Shown here: positions 22,911 to 30,539 of the stretch, piece after piece
How positions within the stretch are numbered: position 1 is the stretch's first letter
Layout: each line of letters opens with the position of its first letter
Origin: JAICUY01 sp038250515
GTDB taxonomy: Bacteria; Chloroflexota; Limnocylindria; QHBO01
Reading direction: 5' to 3'
NCBI GenBank assembly: GCA_038250515.1
Contig: JBBSCG010000019.1
Coordinates: 1-35,027, forward strand
DNA: 35,027 nucleotides
Made by a program: the position numbers and the translations under genes
Notes under the pieces: generated by a model
Told to the model about the DNA's origin: nothing
Seen by the model: only the letters and a program-made list of their open reading frames with translations
The model's database searches: none

Positions 22911-24348
22911 GCGACTCCAGAAGCTTCTGGCTCGTGCCGGCGTGGCATCGCGACGCGGGGCCGAGGCACTGATCGCCGAGGGCCGCGTGACGGTCAACGG
23001 CCGGGTCGCAGAGCTGGGCGCCAGCGCCGACCTTTCGACCGATGCGGTGACGCTCGACGGGAATCCGCTGCCGAGCGTCGAGACGCCGGTGCACCTGGCC
23101 ATCCACAAGCCGCGCGGGGTGCTGTCATCAGCACACGACGAGCGAGGCCGTCGTTCAGTGGTCAGCCTGGTGGAGTCGGCATCGGCCCATCTGTGGCCGG
23201 CCGGCCGGCTCGACGTCGATTCCGAGGGCCTGATGGTGCTGACCAACGACGGAGAATGGGCGAACCGCATGCTCCACCCGCGCTACGGCATGGAGCGTGA
23301 GTACGCGGTGCTGCTCGACAACATCCCGATCCAGGCCGAGGTCGACGCGCTGCTGGCTGGCGTGCAGCTCGACGATGGACTGGCGCGCCTGCTCTCGATG
23401 CGGCTGGTGGGGCCGCCACGTGAGGTGGACCGCGAGCGCGGCCAGCACGGCACGTGGGTACGTGTACGCGTCGGTGAGGGCCGCAAGCGCGAGGTTCGGC
23501 GGATCTTTTTCGCAATCGGTCATACGGTGAGGCGCCTGGTGCGCACACGACTCGGTCCGCTCGACCTCGGCGGTCTTCGCGTCGGGGAGTGGCGCACGCT
23601 GCGTCCCGATGAAGTTGCGTCGCTGGTGGGTGCCGTCCCGGCGCGTCCGCGCGCGCCGCGGCGACGAGGGCGGCAGCACGTCAGCGTGGCGATCGACGGC
23701 CCGTCGGGATCGGGCAAGAGCACGATCGGTAATGCGCTCGCCACGCGCATCGGTGCGACATTCGTCGACACCGGGTTGATGTACCGCGCGCTCACCCTGG
23801 CGGCGCTGAACCGGGACGTGGATATCGAGGATGCCGAGGCGCTCGGCCGGCTCACCGAACGCGTCTCGATCGAGGTCCGCAAGCCGCGGCCGAATCAGCG
23901 CGATCGGTTCGAGACCGTCCTGCTCAACAGCCGCGACGTGACCACCGAGGTCCGTACGCCGCGCATCGACCGCGCCGTATCGGCGGTGAGCCGCCACGCG
24001 ACGGTCCGCGGCGCGATGCTCGATGCACAACGCGCCATCGCGCGCAGGGGCGACGCGGTCATGGTCGGCCGCGACATCGGTACCGTGGTCCTGCCCGATG
24101 CCACGCTCAAGGTCTACCTCACCGCCTCGACCACGGTGCGCGCCGCGCGACGCGCCGCCGAGATGGGCCATCCCAATCGTGTCGACACCTACCTCGCCGA
24201 GATCGAGCGACGCGATGCGCTCGACTCGGGGCGGGCGCTCGCCCCGCTGCGCAAGGCCGACGGCGCGCTGGTGCTTGACACGGGCCAGCTGGACGTCGAT
24301 GCCTGCGTCGCGGCGATCGAAATGCAACTGCCCGTCTCCGTCCGATGA
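22900..24348 (+). CDS. Fused rRNA pseudouridine synthase - cytidylate kinase
   Basis: One 482-residue reading frame joins two enzymes that are usually encoded by neighbouring genes. Residues 1-245 are an RsuA/RluB pseudouridine synthase: S4 domain (ERLQKLLARAGVASRRGAEALI), HKPRGVLSS, catalytic Asp105 in PAGRLDVDSEGLMVLTNDG, and RKREVRRIF. Residues about 261-482 are (d)CMP kinase: P-loop GPSGSGKS (267-274), FVDTGLMYRALTL, VMVGRDIGTVVLPDATLKVYL, and RDALDSGRALAPL. A basic, Pro-rich linker (about 246-260) joins them, and no stop or restart is needed. ATG 22900 is the family start and overlaps scpB by 11 bases. The order rluB-cmk-plsC-ispH-der is conserved in many bacteria; the fusion makes one polypeptide for rRNA modification and CMP phosphorylation. 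Confidence 0.9.
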   Translation: MPAERLQKLLARAGVASRRGAEALIAEGRVTVNGRVAELGASADLSTDAVTLDGNPLPSVETPVHLAIHKPRGVLSSAHDERGRRSVVSLVESASAHLWPAGRLDVDSEGLMVLTNDGEWANRMLHPRYGMEREYAVLLDNIPIQAEVDALLAGVQLDDGLARLLSMRLVGPPREVDRERGQHGTWVRVRVGEGRKREVRRIFFAIGHTVRRLVRTRLGPLDLGGLRVGEWRTLRPDEVASLVGAVPARPRAPRRRGRQHVSVAIDGPSGSGKSTIGNALATRIGATFVDTGLMYRALTLAALNRDVDIEDAEALGRLTERVSIEVRKPRPNQRDRFETVLLNSRDVTTEVRTPRIDRAVSAVSRHATVRGAMLDAQRAIARRGDAVMVGRDIGTVVLPDATLKVYLTASTTVRAARRAAEMGHPNRVDTYLAEIERRDALDSGRALAPLRKADGALVLDTGQLDVDACVAAIEMQLPVSVR

Positions 24349-24995
24349 GATCGTGGTTCTACCGCCCCGGAGCCGCGATCAGCGCCTTCCTGCTGCGCCG
24401 CCTGGGGCAGCCGACGATCGTCGGCGTCGAGCACGTTCCGCGCGAGGGAGCGTTCATCCTGGTCGCCAACCACGTCTCGCTCACCGATCCGCCGATCGTC
24501 GGCTGGGCGACCGGCTACCAGATCAATCGCGTCATCCATTTCATGGCCAAGCAGGAGATGCGCTCGTGGCCGATCCTCGGCTGGCTGGCGAGCCAATCTG
24601 GCGTCTTCTTCGTGCGGCGCGGTGAGGGCGATCGCAGCACGCAACGCGCTGCACTGGAGACGCTCGCCCGCGGCGAGCCGATTGGCCTCTTTCCGGAGGG
24701 CACGCGCAGCCGCGACGGCGTGATCGGCGAAGGCAAGGCCGGGGCGACGCTGCTGGCCATGCGCAGCGGAGCGCCGCTGCTTCCGGTGGCCATCTTCGGC
24801 ACCGAGCGCATCTTCCCGGGAGGCTCGCGGGTGCCACACCGGGCGCGGGTCACGGTTCGCATCGGTCAGACCTTCCGCCTGCCCCACCAGCCGTTCGGCC
24901 GCCTCGATCGCCAAACGCTGGCCGCAGGAACCGAGCGCATCATGCACGAGATCGCTACGCTCCTGCCGGCGCCACGACGTGGTCGTTACGGGTAG
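24345..24995 (+). CDS. plsC: 1-acyl-sn-glycerol-3-phosphate acyltransferase
   Basis: Adds the second acyl chain in phosphatidic acid synthesis at the membrane. It has 216 residues. Catalytic motif I is NHVSLTDP (His43, Asp48), motif II is around VFFVRRGEGDR, and motif III is LFPEGTRSRDG (Glu118 onward), then a VPIAIFGTE-like block (LPVAIFGTERIFPGG). No long membrane helix is evident beyond a hydrophobic stretch near the N-terminus, as is common for this family. ATG 24345 overlaps the previous stop by four bases. GpsA, which makes the glycerol 3-phosphate precursor, is encoded 3 kb downstream. Confidence 0.92.
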   Translation: MRSWFYRPGAAISAFLLRRLGQPTIVGVEHVPREGAFILVANHVSLTDPPIVGWATGYQINRVIHFMAKQEMRSWPILGWLASQSGVFFVRRGEGDRSTQRAALETLARGEPIGLFPEGTRSRDGVIGEGKAGATLLAMRSGAPLLPVAIFGTERIFPGGSRVPHRARVTVRIGQTFRLPHQPFGRLDRQTLAAGTERIMHEIATLLPAPRRGRYG

Positions 24996-25024
24996 CCGAA
25001 ATCGGGTGCTCGGTCGGATCGGTC

Positions 25025-25030
25025 TAAACT
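25025..25030 (+). promoter_or_regulatory. Predicted -10 element for ispH (leaderless)
   Basis: TAAACT (in CTAAACT) ends seven bases before ATG 25038. The ATG has no Shine-Dalgarno and the predicted transcription start is at the start codon. No clear -35 is visible. Confidence 0.65.
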
Positions 25031-25037
25031 GAGGCCG

Positions 25038-25913
25038 ATGGCAATGGCAACCAACATGAAGCCCGAGGTGCGCATCGCCGAGCGCGCCGGCTTCTGCTAC
25101 GGCGTTCGGCTCGCGATCGACAAGGCCAAGCAGGCCCGCGAGGAGGGTCGCGAGGTGACGACGCTCGGCCAGCTCGTCCACAACCAGGGCATCAAGGCCG
25201 ATCTCTCGCAGCGCGGCATCAAGACCGCCGACCTCGCCGACGAGGTCGAGGGCGGCACCCTGATCATCCGCGCGCACGGCGTCCCGCGTGACGAGTTCGA
25301 GAAGGTGCGCGGCGCGCAGGGGCTGGAGGTCATCGATGCGACCTGCACATGGGTGCTCCAGTCACAGAAGGCCGCGCGTGAGCTGGCGGATGCCGGCTAC
25401 ACGGTGTGCATCATCGGTCACGAGGATCACCCGGAGGTTAAGGGCGTGCGCTCGTACGCAGGCGAGAAGCATGTTGTCGTCGACGACATGGACCGATCCA
25501 CCTGGGAGCGCGTGCCGCGCACCAAGAAGATCGGCGTGGTGAGCCAGTCGACCATCCTGCCGCAGAAGCTCGAGGACTTCGCCGCCTTTTGCCTGCGCCG
25601 CTGCCACGACCTGCGGGTGGTCAACACCGTCTGCCCGGTGACGCTGACTCGCCAGGACGATTCGGTCGTGCTGGCGCGCGAGGTCGAGGCCATGATCGTG
25701 GTCGGTGGGAAGAACTCGTCGAACACGCGCGAGCTGGCCGTCAAGTGCGCCGACATCCGATCGGACACCATTCATATCGCCGATGCCGACGAGCTCGCTG
25801 CGGACTACGCCGATTGGGTGCCGCGTTTCCGCTCGATCGGCATCACCGGCGGGACGTCGACGCCCGAGGTTGACCTCGAAGCGGTCCGCGACCGCGTCCT
25901 CGCTCTCGCCTGA
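25038..25913 (+). CDS. ispH: 4-hydroxy-3-methylbut-2-enyl diphosphate reductase
   Basis: Last enzyme of the MEP pathway: reduces HMBPP to IPP and DMAPP with a [4Fe-4S] cluster. It has 291 residues. The three cluster cysteines are Cys20 (GFCYGVRLAI), Cys103 (DATCTWV) and Cys199 (NTVCPVT). Substrate residues are seen in LVHNQ (48-50), RAHGVP (80-83), GHEDHPEV (128 onward, with the proton-donor Glu in this loop) and the GGKNSSNT block, with GITGGTSTPE at the end. ATG 25038 is chosen on promoter distance; ATG 25044 is two codons later. It carries its own predicted promoter though it follows plsC by only 42 bases, and is followed by a 365-base repeat-bearing gap. Confidence 0.96.
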   Translation: MAMATNMKPEVRIAERAGFCYGVRLAIDKAKQAREEGREVTTLGQLVHNQGIKADLSQRGIKTADLADEVEGGTLIIRAHGVPRDEFEKVRGAQGLEVIDATCTWVLQSQKAARELADAGYTVCIIGHEDHPEVKGVRSYAGEKHVVVDDMDRSTWERVPRTKKIGVVSQSTILPQKLEDFAAFCLRRCHDLRVVNTVCPVTLTRQDDSVVLAREVEAMIVVGGKNSSNTRELAVKCADIRSDTIHIADADELAADYADWVPRFRSIGITGGTSTPEVDLEAVRDRVLALA

Positions 25914-25940
25914 GGCCACCGCGTCGTCGTATTCCCACCG

Positions 25941-26222
25941 GAATCAAACGAGGGCGAATTGGAGTCTCTCCTGCTGTTTATTCGCCTCACGAATCAAACC
26001 CGCCATTTTGTGCCCCAAACCCGTTCAAATGGGTCGGTTTGATTCGCCTCACGAATTATCTGCATGACAGCGCCGCGATCTCGTGCATTTGATTCTCTGG
26101 CGAATCATGAGCTGTTCAGAGATCCACGACGATGGTCGAGGTCGTGGTGGGCGATGCGTAGACAACGCCCAGCAACCATGCCTCGGAAGGTCTCCGGTTT
26201 TTGTTCGATCTGGCGAATCACG
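25941..26222. repeat. Family of GATTCG/CGAATC inverted repeats
   Basis: Five related imperfect dyads lie in the 365-base gap between ispH and der (25914-26278), which is clearly more AT-rich than its surroundings. Copies: 25941-25960, 25976-25999, 26037-26060, 26087-26108 and 26203-26222. The two best share TTCGCCTCACGAAT. Combined, the left arm of copy 3 (GTTTGATTCG) and the right arm of copy 2 (CGAATCAAAC) would be a perfect 10-base inverted repeat around CCTCA. Copies 4 and 5 share TCTGGCGAATCA and read in the opposite sense. Spacing is irregular (about 37, 61, 50 and 115 bases). CAAACC (26016-26021) and GGTTTG (26036-26041) also pair. Operator array or small repetitive element are both possible. 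Confidence 0.6.
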
Positions 26223-26265
26223 TAGGTCATCGGGCCGCGCGACATGGCGCGGGCAGGGTGGCCGC

Positions 26266-26271
26266 TAGACT
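26266..26271 (+). promoter_or_regulatory. Predicted -10 element for der (leaderless)
   Basis: TAGACT (in CTAGACT) ends seven bases before ATG 26279, which lacks a Shine-Dalgarno. The nearest repeat copy ends 43 bases upstream. Confidence 0.65.
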
Positions 26272-26278
26272 CAGGCGC

Positions 26279-27709
26279 ATGTCGTCACTCCCTGTCGTCG
26301 CCATCGTCGGACGCCCGAACGTGGGTAAGTCCACGCTCTTCAACCGCCTCGTCGGTGAGCGGACGGCCATCGTCGAGGACATCCCCGGTACGACCCGCGA
26401 CCGCGTCTACGGGACGGCGGAATGGAACGGCCGTAAGTTCACGGTCGTTGACACCGGGGGCCTGGAGCTGGAGCCGGGCAGCCACATCGAGGAACGGGTG
26501 CAGGACCAGGCGCGCGTGGCGGTCGAGGAGGCGGACGTGATCCTGTTCGTGGTCGACGCGGCAGCGGGCATCGCGCCGCTCGATCACGAGGTCGCCGACC
26601 GCCTGCGGCGCACCTCCAAGCCGATGATCCTGGTCGCGAACAAAGCGGATAACCCTCGACGGGAGAACGAGGCAGCCGAGTTCTACGCGCTCGGGTTCGA
26701 GACGACCCTCACCGTCAGCGCGCAGCACGGCCGCAACAGCGGCGACCTGGCAGACGAGATCGTCGACCGCCTGCCGCCCAGGACCGATGCCGAAGAGGAG
26801 CCACCGTTCAGCCAGGACCTCAGCGAGGATGATCTGGCGGAGCTGGCGGAGACCGAGATGCCCCCCCCGTTGGTGGCCATCGTGGGAAGACCGAACACCG
26901 GGAAGTCGACCTTCGTCAACCGCGTGATCGGCGAGGAGCGGATGATCGTCAGCGACGTGCCGGGCACCACGCGGGATCCCATCGACACCGCGGTCGAGCT
27001 GGATGGCGAGCCGATGATCCTCGTCGACACCGCCGGCATCCGCCGCCGCGGCGCCATCGACCGGGGGATCGAGCGCTATTCGGTACTGCGCGCCATGAAG
27101 GCAATCGACCGATGCGACGTCGCGGTCGTCATGACCGATGCGACCGAGGGCTACACCGCCCAGGATGCGCACGTCGTCGGCCACGTGCTCGATGCCGCCA
27201 AGGGGATCGTCGTGGTCCTCAACAAGTGGGACGCCGTCGAGAAGGAGGGCCACACCGCCGACCAGTGGCTCAAGGTGCTGCGCCGCGAGGCACCGTACCT
27301 GTCGTGGGCCGACATCGTGTTCGCGTCGGCGGCGACCGGACAACGGGTCGAGCGCGTGCTCCGCGAGGCTCGACGCGTTGCGGAGGAGCGCTACCGCCGC
27401 GTTGCCACCGGTGAGCTGAACCGGTTGGTCAGCGACGCCGTGCGCGCTCATCCGCCGGCGCACGTGCGGAATCGGCTGCCGAAAATCTTCTACGCCACCC
27501 AGGTCGCGGTTGCGCCGCCGACCTTCGTCATCTTCTGCAATGACCCGTCGTTGATCCATTTCAGCTACAAGCGCTACCTGGAGAATCGGATTCGCGCCGA
27601 GTACGGCTTCCTGGGCACGCCGATCCGGCTCATCTTCCGGCAGCGTGTCTCCGAAGAGGCCGCTCGTCGCGCGTCACGTCCTCGGCGAGCCACGAGCCAG
27701 CGCCGCTGA
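26279..27709 (+). CDS. der: Ribosome biogenesis GTPase Der (EngA)
   Basis: An essential GTPase for 50S subunit maturation with two tandem G domains. It has 476 residues. Domain 1: G1 GRPNVGKS at residues 10-17, G3 DTGG, G4 NKAD. An acidic linker (DAEEEPPFSQDLSEDDLAELAE in part) leads to domain 2: G1 GRPNTGKS, G3 DTAG, G4 NKWD. The KH-like C-terminal domain ends with IFYATQVAVAPPTFVIFCNDP and LENRIRAEYGFLGTPIRLIFR, followed by a basic tail. ATG 26279 is the family start; the frame is open further upstream but codes nothing recognisable. Its TGA stop lies inside the loop of an 8-bp hairpin. In Actinobacteria Der may be fused to Cmk; here Cmk is fused to the pseudouridine synthase instead. Confidence 0.96.
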   Translation: MSSLPVVAIVGRPNVGKSTLFNRLVGERTAIVEDIPGTTRDRVYGTAEWNGRKFTVVDTGGLELEPGSHIEERVQDQARVAVEEADVILFVVDAAAGIAPLDHEVADRLRRTSKPMILVANKADNPRRENEAAEFYALGFETTLTVSAQHGRNSGDLADEIVDRLPPRTDAEEEPPFSQDLSEDDLAELAETEMPPPLVAIVGRPNTGKSTFVNRVIGEERMIVSDVPGTTRDPIDTAVELDGEPMILVDTAGIRRRGAIDRGIERYSVLRAMKAIDRCDVAVVMTDATEGYTAQDAHVVGHVLDAAKGIVVVLNKWDAVEKEGHTADQWLKVLRREAPYLSWADIVFASAATGQRVERVLREARRVAEERYRRVATGELNRLVSDAVRAHPPAHVRNRLPKIFYATQVAVAPPTFVIFCNDPSLIHFSYKRYLENRIRAEYGFLGTPIRLIFRQRVSEEAARRASRPRRATSQRR

Positions 27710-27717
27710 CGGCGCTG
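27698..27717 (+). terminator. Perfect 8-bp hairpin over the der stop codon
   Basis: CAGCGCCG (27698-27705) and CGGCGCTG (27710-27717) pair fully around a CTGA loop; the TGA of that loop is the der stop codon. The gpsA -10 begins two bases after the stem. There is no U-tract. Confidence 0.45.
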
Positions 27718-27718
27718 C

Positions 27719-27724
27719 TATCCT
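27719..27724 (+). promoter_or_regulatory. Predicted -10 element for gpsA (leaderless)
   Basis: TATCCT (in CTATCCT) ends seven bases before GTG 27732. No Shine-Dalgarno is present, and the hairpin over the der stop occupies the spacer region. Confidence 0.55.
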
Positions 27725-27731
27725 CGATCGC

Positions 27732-28742
27732 GTGACGGAGCGCATCGCGGTCATCGGCGCCGGGGCCTGGGGCACGACACTGGCAATTCGCCTCGCAGCG
27801 GCCCAGCATGAGGTCACGCTCTGGGCGCACATGGCATCCGCGGCCGAGGCGATTGCCGCCTCCCGCGAAAATACGCGTTACCTGCCTGGTGTGAGCGTGC
27901 CGCCGAGCGTGCGCGTGACCGCCGCCGACGCCGATCTAAGCGGCGCGTATCGGTATCTTGTGCTGGCCGTGCCGTCGGCGCATGTGCGGTCGACACTGCG
28001 GCGCCTGGCCCGGGTGTTGACCTCTGATGTGCCGATGCTCAGCGTCGTGAAGGGCATCGAGCAGGACACGCATCTCCGAATGACCGAGGTGATCGGGCAG
28101 GAGCTGCCGGGCCGGCGCGTTGCGGTCATGTCGGGGCCGAACCTGGCCCGCGAGATCGCCGCCGGCAAGCCGGGCGGGTCGGTGGTTGCCTCGGCTGACG
28201 AGCGCCTCGCGGCGGACCTCGCCTCCGTGTTCTCATCGGAGCGTTTTCGGGTCTACACGAACCCCGATGTCGTTGGCGTCGAGCTGGCCGGCGCGCTGAA
28301 GAACATTGTGGCGCTGGCCGCGGGAATGGTCGACGGCCTCCGATTTGGCGACAGCGCCAAGGCGGGGATTATCACCCGTGGCCTGGCGGAGATGACTCGG
28401 CTGGGCGTGGCGGCCGGTGCCCATCCGCTCACCTTTGCGGGCCTGGCGGGCGTCGGAGACCTGATCGCCACCTGTATGAGTCCGCTGTCCCGCAATCGGC
28501 GCGCGGGCGAGCTGCTGGCGAGCGGCGTGACGTGGGAGAAGGTGGCGCCCAAGCTGTCGGGCGTGGCGGAGGGCATTTCCACGGCGACTGGCGCACTGGC
28601 GTTGGCATTGCAGCTTGGGGTCGAGCTGCCGATCGCCGAACAGGTGGACGCGGTCGTGCACCGTGGACACGCCCCGCTGGAGGCCGTCGCGGAGCTTATG
28701 GCGCGCGAGCCGAAGGGCGAACTTGCAAGTCTCGGAGCATAG
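27732..28742 (+). CDS. gpsA: Glycerol-3-phosphate dehydrogenase [NAD(P)+]
   Basis: Reduces dihydroxyacetone phosphate to sn-glycerol 3-phosphate for phospholipid synthesis. It has 336 residues: Rossmann domain beginning TERIAVIGAGAWGTTLAIRL (Gly loop at residues 8-13), SGPNLAREIAAGKPG, then the helical substrate domain with ELAGALKNIVALAAGMVDGL (catalytic Lys), KAGIITRGLAEMTRLG and TFAGLAGVGDLIATC. GTG 27732 is chosen because it gives the canonical N-terminus and sits at leaderless distance from a -10. The frame is open upstream to 27645 but that part overlaps der and is not conserved in type. It converges with the metallophosphoesterase gene, 38 bases from its stop. Confidence 0.95.
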   Translation: MTERIAVIGAGAWGTTLAIRLAAAQHEVTLWAHMASAAEAIAASRENTRYLPGVSVPPSVRVTAADADLSGAYRYLVLAVPSAHVRSTLRRLARVLTSDVPMLSVVKGIEQDTHLRMTEVIGQELPGRRVAVMSGPNLAREIAAGKPGGSVVASADERLAADLASVFSSERFRVYTNPDVVGVELAGALKNIVALAAGMVDGLRFGDSAKAGIITRGLAEMTRLGVAAGAHPLTFAGLAGVGDLIATCMSPLSRNRRAGELLASGVTWEKVAPKLSGVAEGISTATGALALALQLGVELPIAEQVDAVVHRGHAPLEAVAELMAREPKGELASLGA

Positions 28743-28780
28743 GCCCTGCGCCATCGGCCGGCGGCCCCGATCGAGGGCGG

Positions 28781-29875
28781 TCAGTGGCAGCTGCCGGTGC
28801 CGCTGTCGCGGAATGACGCTCCGGCCGTCGGCACGAACTCCCATCGATACCCGGTCGGGCTGAGCGTCAGCTTCAGGACGCCGTTCGTCGTGCCGTTGAA
28901 GACCTCGCTGTTGGGCTGCTTGGAGGCGATCGGCCGCAGCCCGGCGCCGCCCGTGCCGGCGATGATCTCGCGAATGCCGTTGGCGGCCGCCGCACCCGTG
29001 GGGGTCTGCGGCGCGAAGCGCTCGTAGTCGTGGTCATGACCGTTGATCACCAGCTCGGCGCCGGCGGCGTTCAGGGCGTCCCACAGCGGCCGGACGCTTG
29101 CGTCGTCGCCGTGTTTGCCCGAGCTGAAGAGCGGATGGTGCCAGTAGGCCATCACGCAACCGGTTGGGTGTGCAGCAAGATCTGACCTCAGCCACGCAAC
29201 CTCCGCGGGACTGATGATCTCGCTGTTGAGGCTGTAGATGCGCCAGCCGCCCAGCTCGTAGGCGTAGTAGCCGCCCGGTCCGCCGGCCCGAGCCCCGAAG
29301 TAGCCGTAGTAGCCGGGGGCGCCCGACACGTGGTAGTCATGGTTCCCTGGCGCGGGAAAGATGCGTGCCTTGAAGCGGCCCCACGACGGGGCAAAGTCCC
29401 TGGCAAAGTCGGCGGCCGCGCCGTCTGGGTAGGCGTTGTCGCCTGCGGTGAAGACCGTCCCGGGGATCGATGCGATGAGGGCTGCGGTCGCTTCGTCGCC
29501 TGAGCCCGAGGTCGCGATGTCGCCGGCCCCGACCAGCACGGCTGCTGTCGCGGGCACCGGCGCGGGTCCAGGCGTCTGCGATGCAGCCACGGTCGGCCGC
29601 GGCGTGGAACCTGTTGTTGCCGTCGGGGTAGCCGTGGACGGCGCGACAGTCGGCGTGTGGGAGCTGCTCGGACTGGCCGAGGCGGTCGGGGATTGGCCTG
29701 GGGTCGCTGAAGCGGAGGTCGCAGAAGCGGAGAAGGAATGGGACCGCGCGCCCGCGGAGGGAGTGCTCACGGCGACGGGCGCCGTGTTGCTCGCGAACCC
29801 GACGGCCGCGCCGACGAGAACAGCAACTGATGCGAGGCCAATCCAGAGCGCTGGTCGACGAATGAGCGTGTTCAT
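28781..29875 (-). CDS. Secreted or membrane-anchored metallophosphoesterase
   Basis: The only minus-strand gene. It has 364 residues: signal peptide or anchor (about 9-28, after a basic MNTLIRR), a long Ser/Thr/Pro/Ala-rich linker (about 37-108) of the kind that spans a cell wall, and a calcineurin-like phosphoesterase domain. Metal motifs in order are GAGDIA, AGDNAYPDG, APGNHDYH, YWHHPLF and NGHDHDYERF, with RPIASKQPNSEVF and a beta-rich end typical of the purple acid phosphatase/alkaline phosphatase D-like group. Upstream on its strand are GGGAGG/AAGG and a -10 (29906-29911). Substrate unknown; extracellular phosphate ester scavenging is inferred. It is divergent from tRNA-Pro and convergent with gpsA. 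Confidence 0.88.
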   Translation of the reverse strand: MNTLIRRPALWIGLASVAVLVGAAVGFASNTAPVAVSTPSAGARSHSFSASATSASATPGQSPTASASPSSSHTPTVAPSTATPTATTGSTPRPTVAASQTPGPAPVPATAAVLVGAGDIATSGSGDEATAALIASIPGTVFTAGDNAYPDGAAADFARDFAPSWGRFKARIFPAPGNHDYHVSGAPGYYGYFGARAGGPGGYYAYELGGWRIYSLNSEIISPAEVAWLRSDLAAHPTGCVMAYWHHPLFSSGKHGDDASVRPLWDALNAAGAELVINGHDHDYERFAPQTPTGAAAANGIREIIAGTGGAGLRPIASKQPNSEVFNGTTNGVLKLTLSPTGYRWEFVPTAGASFRDSGTGSCH

Positions 29876-29905
29876 CCTGCCTTATCCTCCCGCAAACTGG
29901 ACCTA

Positions 29906-29911
29906 AGCATA
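29906..29911 (-). promoter_or_regulatory. Predicted -10 element for the metallophosphoesterase
   Basis: TATGCT on the minus strand (AGCATA on +) lies about 30 bases before the start codon, leaving room for the GGGAGG ribosome site. Confidence 0.4.
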
Positions 29912-29960
29912 CGACCCGGCGCGCCAAAGTCGATACAGCCGGCTCGATGAAGTGCTCGGC

Positions 29961-29966
29961 TATACT
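29961..29966 (+). promoter_or_regulatory. Predicted -10 element for tRNA-Pro
   Basis: TATACT (in CTATACT, identical to the dxs element) lies 12 bases before the mature 5' end of the tRNA, allowing a short 5' leader for RNase P. Confidence 0.6.
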
Positions 29967-29978
29967 GGCGCTTCCGGT

Positions 29979-30052
<74 letters not shown>

Positions 30053-30129
30053 CACCCATCACCGCACGAAGGCGTGGCACTGAATGTGCTCCCTGTGCGC
30101 AGCAAACAAGCGCTAGGGAAAACCACCGG

Positions 30130-30297
30130 ATGTCCTGGCTGTGGATCATCGTCGTCGTCGTGCTTCTGCTCTTGTTCGGCGGCGTCGGTTACGGTCGGCG
30201 CAGCACCATGGGCAGCTCCTACGGCGGCGGGGTGGGGATCATCGGTCTGATCCTGATCGTGCTGCTGCTGTTATTCGTGCTCGGCATCCTGCGTTGA
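30130..30297 (+). CDS. Small two-helix membrane protein (DUF3309-like)
   Basis: A 55-residue protein with two hydrophobic helices (about residues 3-19 and 35-53) separated by a short Gly/Ser/Arg loop (GYGRRSTMGSSYGGG). Composition and layout match DUF3309, a family of tiny membrane proteins with no known function. ATG 30130 is preceded by AGGGA at 30115-30119, ten bases away. It starts 77 bases after tRNA-Pro and overlaps the next small gene by one base (TGATG), which supports both being translated. Confidence 0.6.
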   Translation: MSWLWIIVVVVLLLLFGGVGYGRRSTMGSSYGGGVGIIGLILIVLLLLFVLGILR

Positions 30298-30509
30298 TGG
30301 GCGACCGCGACAACCGCGAAGAGGGGCAGCCACACGTACAGGAGCGCGACGACTTCGAGAAGACCATCAACCTGACCGATCCCGACCGCGTCGAGCGTGC
30401 TGGTCGGCCGCTGTCTCGTGATGATGAGGCGGAGAACGTGGGCGATCGCAGCGACCCGCGCGTGCAGCAGCCCGGCGAGGAACCGCCACCCGAAGCCGAA
30501 CGGCCATAG
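30297..30509 (+). CDS. Small acidic hydrophilic protein
   Basis: A 70-residue protein rich in Asp, Glu, Arg and Pro with no hydrophobic segment, probably disordered. I do not recognise it. Support for it is the TGATG overlap with the preceding small membrane gene, a codon pattern with the third-position G/C of neighbouring genes, and the position in a cluster of small genes. It could equally be a chance frame, so confidence is modest. Confidence 0.45.
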   Translation: MGDRDNREEGQPHVQERDDFEKTINLTDPDRVERAGRPLSRDDEAENVGDRSDPRVQQPGEEPPPEAERP

Positions 30510-30525
30510 CGGCGACCGGATCGGC

Positions 30526-30531
30526 TAGGCT
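30526..30531 (+). promoter_or_regulatory. Predicted -10 element for the holin-like gene (leaderless)
   Basis: TAGGCT (in CTAGGCT) ends eight bases before ATG 30540. No Shine-Dalgarno is present. Confidence 0.45.
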
Positions 30532-30539
30532 ATCGGTCG

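Noticed and set aside
25941..26222. CRISPR array
   Set aside because: Repeats are imperfect, irregularly spaced and in both orientations, and no cas genes are present.
26083..26268. Short open frame of 61 codons in the repeat gap
   Set aside because: No ribosome site, no recognisable motif, and it runs through two repeat copies and the der promoter.
25914..26278. Chromosomal replication origin
   Set aside because: AT-rich and repeat-bearing, but no DnaA boxes of the TTATCCACA type and no dnaA, dnaN or gidA neighbours.
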